Shown here one piece after another: positions 8,212 through 16,154 of a DNA stretch of 64,000 nt. Made by a program: the position numbers and the translations under genes. This DNA comes from an uncultured Gemmatimonadales bacterium. GTDB taxonomy: Bacteria; Gemmatimonadota; Gemmatimonadetes; Gemmatimonadales; GWC2-71-9. Each line of letters starts with the position of its first letter. Positions within the stretch are counted from its first letter, which is position 1. A model generated the notes under the pieces. It was not told where the DNA came from and did not search any database. It worked only from the letters and a program-made list of their open reading frames with translations. Location of the stretch: positions 28,441-92,440 of the forward strand of contig CAMYLY010000006.1 in assembly GCA_947259405.1 (NCBI GenBank), read 5' to 3'.

Positions 8212-8955
8212 CTAGCGGCGGCTCTGCAGCTTGGCCAAGAGCCGGAGTATCTCGAGGTACAGCCACACGAGCGTCACCAGGAGTCCAAACGCGGCATACC
8301 ACTCCATGTACTTCGGTGCCCCGTGTTCTACTCCGCGCTCGATGAAGTCGAAGTCGAGGACCAGGTTGAGCGCGGCGATTACCACGACCACGAGGCTGAA
8401 GATGATCCCAAACAAGCCTGCCTCGTGAATGAACGGGACCGCAACGCCAAAGAAGCCCAAGACCCACGTCACCATGTAGATCATGAAGATGGCGCCGGTC
8501 GCCGAGACGATCCCGAGCTTGAAGTTCTCGGTGGCGCGAATGATCCCGGACCGATACGCCATCAACAACACGGCAAGGGTGCCGAACGTGAGCGCGACCG
8601 CTTGGATCACGATCCCGGGATAACGCAGTTCGAAAAACGCCGAGATCCCTCCTAAGGCCAGCCCCTCGAGAGCCGCGTACAGCGGGGCAGTGAACGGTGA
8701 CCACGTCGCCTTGAAGACCGTGACGATCGCCACGATGAGACCGCCGACGAAGCCGCCGATGATCCAGAGGTTCACGTTGGCGGTGCCGCCCCCATTGTAG
8801 ACCTGTCCCCAAACCCAGATGGCGGGGACGAGCAGAATCAACAAGAGCATGCCTGTCTTGTTGACGGTTCCCGTCAACGTCATGCGGTCGTCTGCCACGT
8901 AGTCCGCATAGCGCTCGAAGGTGGCATCGTTCAACGCGGGGTTGGCAGTTCTCAT
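8212..8955 (-). CDS. Bax inhibitor-1/YccA family membrane protein
   Basis: 247 residues with about seven transmembrane segments and a soluble N-terminus of about 30 residues. The LNLVLDFDFIERG segment and the acidic residues in the last helices match the BI-1/TMBIM family, which forms pH-sensitive Ca2+ leak channels in characterised members. The start ATG overlaps the stop of the upstream GNAT gene by 4 nt. It heads a block with a small membrane protein and an ABC ATPase. Confidence 0.88.
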   Translation of the reverse strand: MRTANPALNDATFERYADYVADDRMTLTGTVNKTGMLLLILLVPAIWVWGQVYNGGGTANVNLWIIGGFVGGLIVAIVTVFKATWSPFTAPLYAALEGLALGGISAFFELRYPGIVIQAVALTFGTLAVLLMAYRSGIIRATENFKLGIVSATGAIFMIYMVTWVLGFFGVAVPFIHEAGLFGIIFSLVVVVIAALNLVLDFDFIERGVEHGAPKYMEWYAAFGLLVTLVWLYLEILRLLAKLQSRR

Positions 8956-9434
8956 ACGGCCGTCTCCTCTGAGGTCCGTGATCTGGTCGGCAGCACGAAA
9001 ACGGGGAGCGTGCGGTCGACCCCGTCGATCGATGCGTCGATCGACCCGATGGCGCGTGCGCCAAACCGACGGTAGAACCCTGCGGCGTTCGGGTCTGATT
9101 CAATGTAGATCGCTGTCATGCCTCGTGCCCGCACCTGAGATCGCGCATGCTCGAGCAATCGTCGCCCAACGCCGCGTCTATGGTGGGTGGGTGCCACCCA
9201 GAAATGATCGAGAACGACCCGATCCTGATCCGACGCGAGCGCGTAGAACCCGCACAGGACTTCCCCGGCGGCGGCCACCCACACGTCGTTGGCCACCATG
9301 TACGTCCGGTCGACCGTGAGCTGGGACGCCCAGTGTGTGATCCAGTTCGCCGGGTATCCCCAGGCTGCTTTCGCGCGATGCGCGATATCCGTCAATTGCG
9401 CCGCTTCTTCCACCCTCGCTCGGCGGACGGTCAT
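8952..9434 (-). CDS. GNAT family N-acetyltransferase
   Basis: Acetyl-CoA-binding motif A is visible (VAPTHHRRGVGRRLLEHA), followed by IYIESDPNAAGFYRRFGA, the usual motif B. The ATG at 9434 is chosen because GGGAGG lies 8 nt upstream; the ATG at 9455 would add seven residues without a ribosome binding site. 160 residues. Substrate unknown. Overlaps the BI-1 gene by 4 nt and follows the DUF1844 gene by 30 nt. Confidence 0.9.
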   Translation of the reverse strand: MTVRRARVEEAAQLTDIAHRAKAAWGYPANWITHWASQLTVDRTYMVANDVWVAAAGEVLCGFYALASDQDRVVLDHFWVAPTHHRRGVGRRLLEHARSQVRARGMTAIYIESDPNAAGFYRRFGARAIGSIDASIDGVDRTLPVFVLPTRSRTSEETAV

Positions 9435-9464
9435 CGAAAGCGCCTCCCGTGACATTGCGCTGAT

Positions 9465-9776
9465 TCAAGCGTCGGCGCGGGCGACACGCTCTTTCACGCG
9501 AACGTAGCCGAACTTGAGGTCGGTGATTGCACGTTCCAAAGCTTGTTGTTCGTCGGCGCTCAGGTTCCCGGACGTTTTTTCCTGGAGCATGGTGAGCGTC
9601 GCGATCAAGTGTTGGACGGTCACCAGACCATTGGATGCGATGTTAGGGTCGGGCTTGGGTGCGTCATCTGTCTGGGGAGCGAGCGATTGCTCGACTTGCT
9701 GCAGCGTCATGACGCCGGTTGCCGCAAAGCTGGCAGCGAATCCCGCAAAGTCTATGGTTGGGCGGTCGGCTTCCAT
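9465..9776 (-). CDS. DUF1844 family protein
   Basis: 103 residues. The region FAGFAASFAATGVMTLQQ followed later by HLIATLTMLQEKTSGNLS and a helix ending DLKFGYV matches the DUF1844 pattern, a small helical protein of unknown function. The ATG at 9776 begins the recognisable domain; the open frame upstream shadows the next gene's leader. Probably first gene of the run to 6473. Confidence 0.75.
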   Translation of the reverse strand: MEADRPTIDFAGFAASFAATGVMTLQQVEQSLAPQTDDAPKPDPNIASNGLVTVQHLIATLTMLQEKTSGNLSADEQQALERAITDLKFGYVRVKERVARADA

Positions 9777-9837
9777 GGGTACTCTCAGTGGTAAGGTGTT
9801 TTGGTCCGCTGCAGAGTACCACAAGGCTCGAGCGTGA

Positions 9838-10236
9838 TCAACGAATTGTAAGATTGACCGCGAGTGCAGTGACGTCCTCTGGATCCGCCCAGAACCAGAT
9901 ATCGAGTGTCTGGGCGCTCGAGGTGTCGCGGGCGGCGATGAGGACGCACCGGATGCTGAGCGAATCCCCGTCGAGTGGCCCAACGAGGCTCGCGGGCGGA
10001 AGCTCGGCTTCCATCATGTAGCCTCCGTCCTCTCCGGTGCGCACGTTTCCGGCGTCGCCCGGAACGCCCATACACCCGGTGAGGAGCACTTGGACGCCAT
10101 CGGCCGGATCGCCGGCCTGTGTTCTCACGAATCCATCCAGTCGAGCGAACCCGGCGGCGGGTCCGAACACGTCTTCCGTCGTCGTGCATGCGGCTCCGAG
10201 CAAGAAGACGGCGATCAGCGTCCGACCTCGACTCAC
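9838..10236 (-). CDS. Putative lipoprotein with a carboxypeptidase-regulatory-like fold
   Basis: A GTG at 10236 overlaps the MFS stop by 4 nt. The product (132 residues) starts with a lipoprotein-type signal (AVFLLGAAC, Cys 17). The stretch GFVRTQAGDPADGVQVLL resembles the start of a carboxypeptidase-regulatory/Ig-like beta domain. The remainder is beta-rich. Function unknown. Confidence 0.6.
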   Translation of the reverse strand: MSRGRTLIAVFLLGAACTTTEDVFGPAAGFARLDGFVRTQAGDPADGVQVLLTGCMGVPGDAGNVRTGEDGGYMMEAELPPASLVGPLDGDSLSIRCVLIAARDTSSAQTLDIWFWADPEDVTALAVNLTIR

Positions 10237-11441
10237 CCTCGTCCTCCCGCCAATCGCACCGCTTGGGGCGACCGTTTCAGCAGAGCCATCGACGCCGTGC
10301 CAAAGACCGGACCGAGGGCCAGCATCCCGAAGGCCCAAGCCCATCCGCCCACTTCGTTCACGATGGGGACGAGCTGGATGGAGGCCATGGTCAGCAGAAA
10401 CCCCATAGCCGTCTGTGTCGTGAGTTGCGTCCCCATGTAAGCCGGCTGTGCCAGTTCGCTGACCGCGGTGCTGAATTGGGCGGAGTCGGCGACGATCGCG
10501 AACCCCCAGAGGAGCGCAACGAAGGTGGCGACCATGGGACGGCCGGCTCCCACGAGCCCAATCGACAGAGCGCATGCGCCACTCACGATCATACTCAGCA
10601 TGGTCGTGTTGCAGCGCCCCCATCGATCGGCGAGTCTGCCCGCCAGCAGGCTCCCGAGTCCCCCAAGGGCAATGACCGTAAACGTACTGAACGCGGCGTA
10701 TCGACCGGCGTGTGGCGCAGTGTCCGGCTGGCTGGCGTACACCGACAAGAGGAATACGGGAATCCACGTCCACATTGCATACAACTCCCACATGTGGCCG
10801 AGGTATCCGAAGTTGGCAAGTCGCAGCGATCGAGTCGTCAGTGCGTGCCGCATGTGGTGCCAGTTGAACGGCGCACTACCGGTGCGATGCGGCCCGAGGT
10901 GGCCGACATTCCACGCCATCACGGCTCCGGCCACGGCCAGCGCGGAGACGGCGTACATGACGGGTTTCCACTCGGTGACGCCGCCCAATCCGTTGACCAG
11001 GTGCGGGGACGCCGATCCGACGGTGAGGGCGCCCACGAGCAACCCGAGTCCCAGACCGCGGTGCTCCCGTGTCCAGGTGGCCATGATCTTCATCCCGACT
11101 GGATAGACGAGCGCCAAGGTCATCCCAGTGGTGAACCGCAACGCCACGGCCACGCCGAACCCGACGTGGAAAAACGGGATGGCGGCGTTCAGGGCTGCGC
11201 CGGTCAGGGCGCCACCCGCGACGAGCTTCCGGGGCTCCCACAGGTCCGGCAGATTCATGAGTGCGCTCGCGAGTGCGCCAGCGACGAACCCCAGCTGCAC
11301 CGCCATCGTGAGCCAGGCCACCTGCGGTCGAGTGAGATCCCAGTGAATCTGCAGGAGTGGACCGACCGCGGTGGCCGAGAACCAGAGGCTCATCGCGAAC
11401 AGCATGGCCAGCGAGAGCCAGAGCAAGACACTCCATCTCAT
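10233..11441 (-). CDS. Major facilitator superfamily transporter
   Basis: About 402 residues with twelve hydrophobic segments. The loop between helices 2 and 3 is NLPDLWEPRKL, a degenerate form of the MFS motif A, and GRLADRWGR in the second half is a canonical motif A copy. This N/C asymmetry is usual for uptake-type carriers, but the substrate cannot be inferred. The ATG at 11441 is preferred; a GTG at 11471 would add ten polar residues. Divergent from the Cys-rich gene at 11528. Confidence 0.9.
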   Translation of the reverse strand: MRWSVLLWLSLAMLFAMSLWFSATAVGPLLQIHWDLTRPQVAWLTMAVQLGFVAGALASALMNLPDLWEPRKLVAGGALTGAALNAAIPFFHVGFGVAVALRFTTGMTLALVYPVGMKIMATWTREHRGLGLGLLVGALTVGSASPHLVNGLGGVTEWKPVMYAVSALAVAGAVMAWNVGHLGPHRTGSAPFNWHHMRHALTTRSLRLANFGYLGHMWELYAMWTWIPVFLLSVYASQPDTAPHAGRYAAFSTFTVIALGGLGSLLAGRLADRWGRCNTTMLSMIVSGACALSIGLVGAGRPMVATFVALLWGFAIVADSAQFSTAVSELAQPAYMGTQLTTQTAMGFLLTMASIQLVPIVNEVGGWAWAFGMLALGPVFGTASMALLKRSPQAVRLAGGRG

Positions 11442-11527
11442 AGGTGGCGAAAGGTCCTCACGTGTTGGCACACCGGCAATCCCCTTGACGCATTACATTA
11501 TCGGCTGCTCTGGAGGACAGACGCGAC

Positions 11528-12235
11528 GTGGCAACGCCCTTCAAACTCTCTCGTGCGTACCCGACGCGGTACGGCGTTCCGAGTATCACACATGTCGACC
11601 GCCGGATGTTCACGCACCGGTACTTCACGCACTGCCTCCAATGCACGTTCTGTCACGACTGGTGCTGTCAGGACGGCGTCGATGTCGACCTCCTGCACGT
11701 CCGGGCGATGGAGCGTCACCGACAGGGCCTGGAAGCGGCCACCGGGGTCCCGTATGATCGTTGGTTCACGGACGAGACCGAGGAGGATGACGACGTTCCC
11801 GGGGGAGCCACGCGCCGAACGAACGTCACCAAACGCGGGTGTGTGTTTCTTGCTTCGGACGGCCGCGGGTGCATGATCCATCGCTTTTGCAGCGAGCGGG
11901 GAATCGACTATCACGAGCTCAAGTCGCTTGTCGACGTGTTGTTTCCTTTGACCTACGAAGGCAGGCTGCTGACCATCGCGGACGAGGTCGAGGACGGGTC
12001 GCTCGTGTGCCTCGACACGGGGCCCACAGTGTACCGTGGTATGCGAGCCGAGCTCGACTACTACTTCGGGGCCGGCTTCGTCGCGGAATTGGACGAACTC
12101 GAAGGGGAGTTGCTCGGGACTGAGGCGACTGCCGTTGCTGAGATTGCGCCGGCGGATGTCCGGCAGCGCGATTCGGCGTCTACCGGGTTGCCGCTCGCTT
12201 CGGGACCGGGTGTCCGATCGGCACCAAATCAATGA
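11528..12235 (+). CDS. Cysteine-rich protein with a YkgJ-like metal-binding cluster
   Basis: 235 residues from a GTG, with GGAGG 13 nt upstream. The segment HCLQCTFCHDWCCQDG near residues 35-50 is a compact Cys/His cluster, with further Cys near positions 105-122 (KRGCVFL, GRGCMIHRFC). This spacing resembles the YkgJ/zinc-or-iron chelating cluster families. The C-terminal 35 residues look disordered. Its 3' end overlaps the opposing gene by 56 nt. Confidence 0.75.
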   Translation: MATPFKLSRAYPTRYGVPSITHVDRRMFTHRYFTHCLQCTFCHDWCCQDGVDVDLLHVRAMERHRQGLEAATGVPYDRWFTDETEEDDDVPGGATRRTNVTKRGCVFLASDGRGCMIHRFCSERGIDYHELKSLVDVLFPLTYEGRLLTIADEVEDGSLVCLDTGPTVYRGMRAELDYYFGAGFVAELDELEGELLGTEATAVAEIAPADVRQRDSASTGLPLASGPGVRSAPNQ

Positions 12236-12866
12236 ACCGATGGCCTTCGGCTTCCGCTACGCTTGCCCCGATTTCGTATTCGAGTGGTGACTTGAACTCG
12301 GGGCCGTCGAACACGAACGTGTGGTATTCACCGGCTTCTCCGCATGGGTCAAGGTCGTCTGTCGTGCTCATCTCGGTCACGACGTCGGCGTCGAGTTCGC
12401 GCCCGAGATAGGGCACGGCTCCGCGCGCAAGGTCGACGGCGGTGATGATCGCTCGGTATCCCCGTTCGACCACCTCCCAGGCAATCTCCACTGGTGGTGC
12501 GCCCCAGAGCGGTTCGACGTGTTCCATCCCGCGTGCGGTGATCCGATCCTCATACCAGCCGCGCACATCGGCAAGATGAATGTTTCCGAAAACGACGCCG
12601 GTCACCCGTGCGGTCTGCAGCCGATCGAGTGTCGCATGAAAGGCCTCCTCGAATGACTGCGGTGACGTGGCCGCGGCGACGTACTCGAGGCCTAGCGCAC
12701 GGGCCTGCGTCGCTATCAGCGCCTGACGCACACCGTGGAATCGTACGCGCCCGGTCGATGCGTCGTAGATGTTGGCAAGAAAGCGCACGTCGAATCCATC
12801 ATTGCGTGCTCGGTCGAGCGCGAGCGTCGAGTCTTTGCCTCCGCTGCTCATCAGTGCGTAGGACAT
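12180..12866 (-). CDS. Dph6-like ATP pyrophosphatase
   Basis: The N-terminal SSGGKDS is the PP-loop of adenine-nucleotide alpha hydrolases. GNIHLADVRGWYEDR and DPCGEAGEYHTFV are hallmark motifs of the diphthine-ammonia ligase (Dph6) family. Bacteria lack diphthamide, so the substrate is a different amide or carboxylate. 228 residues from the ATG at 12866; a GTG nine codons upstream is an alternative. Converges on the Cys-rich gene with 56 nt of antisense overlap. Confidence 0.88.
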   Translation of the reverse strand: MSYALMSSGGKDSTLALDRARNDGFDVRFLANIYDASTGRVRFHGVRQALIATQARALGLEYVAAATSPQSFEEAFHATLDRLQTARVTGVVFGNIHLADVRGWYEDRITARGMEHVEPLWGAPPVEIAWEVVERGYRAIITAVDLARGAVPYLGRELDADVVTEMSTTDDLDPCGEAGEYHTFVFDGPEFKSPLEYEIGASVAEAEGHRFIDLVPIGHPVPKRAATR

Positions 12867-12912
12867 GGGGGAACCTACGGCCCGGCCCCGCACCCCGATA
12901 GAGCAGGGGAAG

Positions 12913-13872
12913 TCAGTTCCTGCCGGAGTCTCCCAATCCCATCAGCTCTCGCGGATACGGCTGAAGGAACACTTGGTTGGCGATATAGTCGTTGCGAAAT
13001 CGTGCGAGCCACTGGTGAATGATGCTCAGGGGAACCTCCATGGTGACGCGACCACCACGATACTCGGTGAGCGAGTCGAGGAAGTGCGCCTTCTCTCTGG
13101 GCGAGAGACCGTCAGAGAAATAGCCGAGCACGTGTTGGAGCACGTTGATGTTGGCGGGCAGGCGTGCAGGTCGCGCAAGCGCGTGTCCCAGTCCGGCCTC
13201 GTACCGTTCGTGCACCTCGTCGATGGGCTCGTTCTTCGGGTTGGCCACGATGCGTCCCAAGTTGCGCATCTCGGTCTGGTGGTAGGCCATGAGCAAGAAC
13301 TTGTTGGCCGCGTGGAAGCCCACTAGTGCAGCCATGGTGTGCCGCTCCGTGATCTCACGAAACCGCGCGCGCAGGAAGATCTTGGTCAGGAAGTGATGCC
13401 TGAGTCGGAAGTTGGTGAGCCGGCCCTCGTCCTCGATCGCCGCGTCGGGAAACCGCTCGAGGACGGCGGCCGCGAACAAGCCCGCGCCCTTTCCCGCGGG
13501 ACTTGGGTCGCTTTCGCCACGATGGATCTTGGTGTCCTTGATTCCACACGAAGGCGAACGACTCTTCAGGATGAACCCGTCCGCCTGTTGAAGCTCCGCG
13601 AGGCTGGTGTCGGCAAACGTCTTCATCGCCTCAGTCAGATCACGCCCGGTACTGGGTTGAAAGAGGCGAGGGTCTTCCTTCGACCCGACGAGTCGAATCG
13701 GCTCTCGCGGTGTTCCCAAACCGATCTCCACCTCGGGGCACACGGGTCGGATGTCGGCATGAGGCAGGAGCCGTCGCACGATGTCGGACTTGATGGACAT
13801 CCCGTTGTAGCGACAGGCCTCCAACTCGAGACATTTGGAGAGTACAACAATGGGCTTGGGATGATCTGCCAT
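12913..13872 (-). CDS. DUF523 and DUF1722 domain protein (YbgA-like)
   Basis: 319 residues. The N-terminal half has the DUF523 features: SKCLELEACRYNG with paired Cys, RPVCPEVEIGLGTPR, and SRSPSCGIKD, a set of conserved Cys. The C-terminal half (RHTMAALVGFHAANKFLLMAYH to the end) is DUF1722/YbgA. The fused form occurs widely; a sulfur-handling role has been proposed for DUF523 relatives, not shown here. Divergent from thiI with 38 nt between starts. Confidence 0.88.
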   Translation of the reverse strand: MADHPKPIVVLSKCLELEACRYNGMSIKSDIVRRLLPHADIRPVCPEVEIGLGTPREPIRLVGSKEDPRLFQPSTGRDLTEAMKTFADTSLAELQQADGFILKSRSPSCGIKDTKIHRGESDPSPAGKGAGLFAAAVLERFPDAAIEDEGRLTNFRLRHHFLTKIFLRARFREITERHTMAALVGFHAANKFLLMAYHQTEMRNLGRIVANPKNEPIDEVHERYEAGLGHALARPARLPANINVLQHVLGYFSDGLSPREKAHFLDSLTEYRGGRVTMEVPLSIIHQWLARFRNDYIANQVFLQPYPRELMGLGDSGRN

Positions 13873-13874
13873 GG

Positions 13875-13903
13875 TTGGCGGGAAGGTAATGACGGCCTAG
13901 CTT
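13875..13903 (+). promoter_or_regulatory. Candidate thiI promoter giving a near-leaderless mRNA
   Basis: TTGGCG (13875-13880), a 17-bp spacer and TAGCTT (13898-13903). The -10 box ends 7 nt before the thiI ATG at 13911, so transcription would begin at or next to the start codon. No Shine-Dalgarno lies in the 7-nt interval. Confidence 0.45.
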
Positions 13904-13910
13904 CGTTGGT

Positions 13911-15374
13911 ATGACGGAGTTCATGGTCCGCTTGGCTCCTGAGGTCACGACCAAAGCGCGCCGCACCCGCAAGCGGTTCGTGGAAGTGTTGATTCAGAAC
14001 ATTCGCGACTGCCTCCAATCATCGGACATCGCCCACAGCGTCGACGGGCGTTGGAGCCGGATCTTCGTGTCCGCTGACGACCCCACGACCGCCCGACGCA
14101 TCGCCGGCGTCTTCGGGGTGAGCAGCGTCTCGCCGATCGATGCGCGGCTCGCCGGGAATCTCGACGACATCGTGCGGGTGGGTGAAGACCTATATCGTGA
14201 CCGTGTGACCGGGAGGCGCTTCGCCGTACGCGCACGTCGGGCCGGTGACTTCCCGTTTGGCACGCAAGACGTACGCGTGCAGCTTGGGGCGGTACTCGAC
14301 AAAACCGGTAAGGTCGATCTCACACACCCCGATGTCACGGTCACGGTGGAGCTGCGAGACGACGAGGCGTTTCTCTTCTCGGAACGTGTGAAAGGCGTTG
14401 GTGGCTTGCCCCTCGGGGTGGAAGGTCGAGCCGTCTGCCTCCTCTCCGGCGGATTCGATTCCCCAGTTGCTGCGTGGATGATGATGAAGCGTGGGGTTGC
14501 CCTCGACTACGTCTTCCTCAACCTCGGCGGTGAAGCCTACGAGCGCGCCGTCGTCTCGATTGCGAAGATCCTGGCGGACGCGTGGAGTTTTGGCGACGCG
14601 CCACGTATCCACGTGATCGATTTCGGATCCTCCGTCGATGCCATCAAGTCCGCCGTAACACCCCGGTATTGGCAGTTGGTCCTCAAACGCCTGATGTATC
14701 GTGCCGCCGAACAGGTGGCCCACGCAGTCCGGGCGCAGGCCCTCGTGACCGGTGAATCGATTGGGCAGGTTTCGTCGCAGACGTTGAAGAACCTACGGGC
14801 CATTGACGAGGCGGCAACGCTCCCCGTGCTGCGGCCGCTCGTGGGCCTCGACAAGTACGAGATCATCGAGCGCGCCGAGCGTATCGGCACCGCTTCGTTG
14901 AGCGCTCACATTCGGGAGTATTGCGCGATCCTGCCGGATCGCCCAGTCACAAAGTCGACACCGAAGGCGGTGGGTGCCGAGGAAGGTCAGATCGACACCA
15001 CGATCCTGGACGCCGCGGTGCGCCGACGGAAGGTCCTTGCGCTACGCGATCTTCATGCGACCGACCTCGTGGAGCCGTACCTGTTCGCGGAATCCGTGCG
15101 GGAGGATGCCGTCGTCATCGACTGCCGAGAGCTCCATCACTATCAGGCCTGGCATTATCCTGGCGCTCGTCAGTGGAGTGTGAGCAACCTCGCGGCGCAT
15201 TTTCACGAGTTGGATCGGGAGAAGACGTACGTGCTGTATTGTGCGTTTGGGGTGTTGACCGCGCACGTCGCGGAGGCGATGCAGCGGGCGGGGTATGAGG
15301 CGTATTCGTTCAAGGGTGGGGCGAAAGCCATGATGCGATATGTGGAAATGCAGCGAGGGGCTCTACCAGTCTAG
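13911..15374 (+). CDS. thiI: tRNA 4-thiouridine synthase ThiI with rhodanese domain
   Basis: Adenylates U8 of tRNA and transfers sulfur to make s4U. 487 residues: N-terminal ferredoxin-like and THUMP region (1-170), PP-loop ATPase with LLSGGFDSPVA near 180, and a C-terminal rhodanese domain with the active-site loop YCAFGVLT near residue 445, corresponding to the persulfide Cys456 of E. coli ThiI. The HIREYCAIL Cys near 345 matches the second catalytic Cys. All elements for tRNA thiolation are present. Confidence 0.95.
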   Translation: MTEFMVRLAPEVTTKARRTRKRFVEVLIQNIRDCLQSSDIAHSVDGRWSRIFVSADDPTTARRIAGVFGVSSVSPIDARLAGNLDDIVRVGEDLYRDRVTGRRFAVRARRAGDFPFGTQDVRVQLGAVLDKTGKVDLTHPDVTVTVELRDDEAFLFSERVKGVGGLPLGVEGRAVCLLSGGFDSPVAAWMMMKRGVALDYVFLNLGGEAYERAVVSIAKILADAWSFGDAPRIHVIDFGSSVDAIKSAVTPRYWQLVLKRLMYRAAEQVAHAVRAQALVTGESIGQVSSQTLKNLRAIDEAATLPVLRPLVGLDKYEIIERAERIGTASLSAHIREYCAILPDRPVTKSTPKAVGAEEGQIDTTILDAAVRRRKVLALRDLHATDLVEPYLFAESVREDAVVIDCRELHHYQAWHYPGARQWSVSNLAAHFHELDREKTYVLYCAFGVLTAHVAEAMQRAGYEAYSFKGGAKAMMRYVEMQRGALPV

Positions 15375-15396
15375 CAGGTGCCGGTGACCAAAAACA

Positions 15397-15424
15397 AACG
15401 GCGCGGCCGCCAGGCCGCGCCGTT
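15397..15424. terminator. Bidirectional terminator between thiI and the DinB gene
   Basis: A perfect 12-bp stem (15397-15408 with 15413-15424) around a GCCA loop. On the minus strand it is followed by TGTTTTTGG, a good U tract for the DinB gene ending at 15450. On the plus strand only a short TTT lies at the stem end, which may still serve thiI. Confidence 0.8.
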
Positions 15425-15449
15425 TGGCAGTGTCAGTAATCGCGTCGAA

Positions 15450-15998
15450 TTACATGCCAGCGCTGGAGGGAGGTACGATCCCCTTCATGCGCATGTACGT
15501 GACCAGGTTGCCGTAGTGCTCGCTATTGTGTGTGGCATTGAACACCAGCACCCAGAGGCGCGAGCCTTCGCGGCCGAAGAACGTGGTCTCTTCCATGGCC
15601 TTCATGTTGTTCATCTGGTATGCCTCATCGCAATACGCGAACGCCTCTTTGAGGGCGGCGATGAGGTCGGCTTTTCCCGTGGTCTCTTCATAGTTCATGC
15701 TATTGGGGTTGGATTCCCCGGTTGCACCCGAACAGAAGATGTAATTGGCGTTGGCCACGTGCCCAAGGAGCTGACCCATCGTCCGGACCTCGGGGGTCGG
15801 CTGGAAGCTGTAATGCTCCTGCGGGACCTTCTCTGCCGTGGCAACCAGCCAATCCCTGAACTGCTCGTACATCGGGCGGACCGAAGCGACCGCCATATCT
15901 GACGGGTGCTCGTCGTGCATCTCGCCGCGGTGCTCCTGGGCGATCGCGGGAGCTGTGAGGGCGGCCGAGAGGACGCTGAGAGCGATGATCTTGCGCAT
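15450..15998 (-). CDS. Secreted DinB-family protein
   Basis: 182 residues beginning with a Sec signal (MRKIIALSVL...AIAQE). The rest is a four-helix DinB/YfiT-like bundle; His residues in QLLGHVANAN and NATHNSEHYGNL are at the places that bind a divalent metal in this superfamily. DinB proteins are often bacillithiol- or glutathione-type thiol transferases, but a periplasmic member argues for another role. AAGGA lies 10 nt before the ATG. The longer frame to 16058 has no signal at its start. Confidence 0.87.
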   Translation of the reverse strand: MRKIIALSVLSAALTAPAIAQEHRGEMHDEHPSDMAVASVRPMYEQFRDWLVATAEKVPQEHYSFQPTPEVRTMGQLLGHVANANYIFCSGATGESNPNSMNYEETTGKADLIAALKEAFAYCDEAYQMNNMKAMEETTFFGREGSRLWVLVFNATHNSEHYGNLVTYMRMKGIVPPSSAGM

Positions 15999-16154
15999 TG
16001 GGTACGGATCCTTGCTGAGGTCGGCCCGAATGTTCGCCAGATGGATCAGCGCAGGCAAGAGCCAGGAATATTAGCGGTGAGCCTGCCGTAATCGGGTTGG
16101 CGGCTGCGCGAAAACGCTCCTGGGTTGATGTTGCCGAGTGTGTACTCTACGCGC

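Noticed and set aside
8210..9103. N-terminal extension of the 95-residue membrane protein
   Set aside because: It runs through the BI-1 gene in another frame and is Arg/His-rich; the ATG at 8209 is the sensible start.
9838..10791. Long form of the lipoprotein gene (317 codons)
   Set aside because: The first 185 codons are the shadow frame of the MFS gene; the lipoprotein signal begins at 10236.
10119..11876. 585-codon plus-strand ORF antisense to the MFS transporter
   Set aside because: Arg/His/Gly-rich with no motif, and the opposite strand carries a clear 12-helix transporter.
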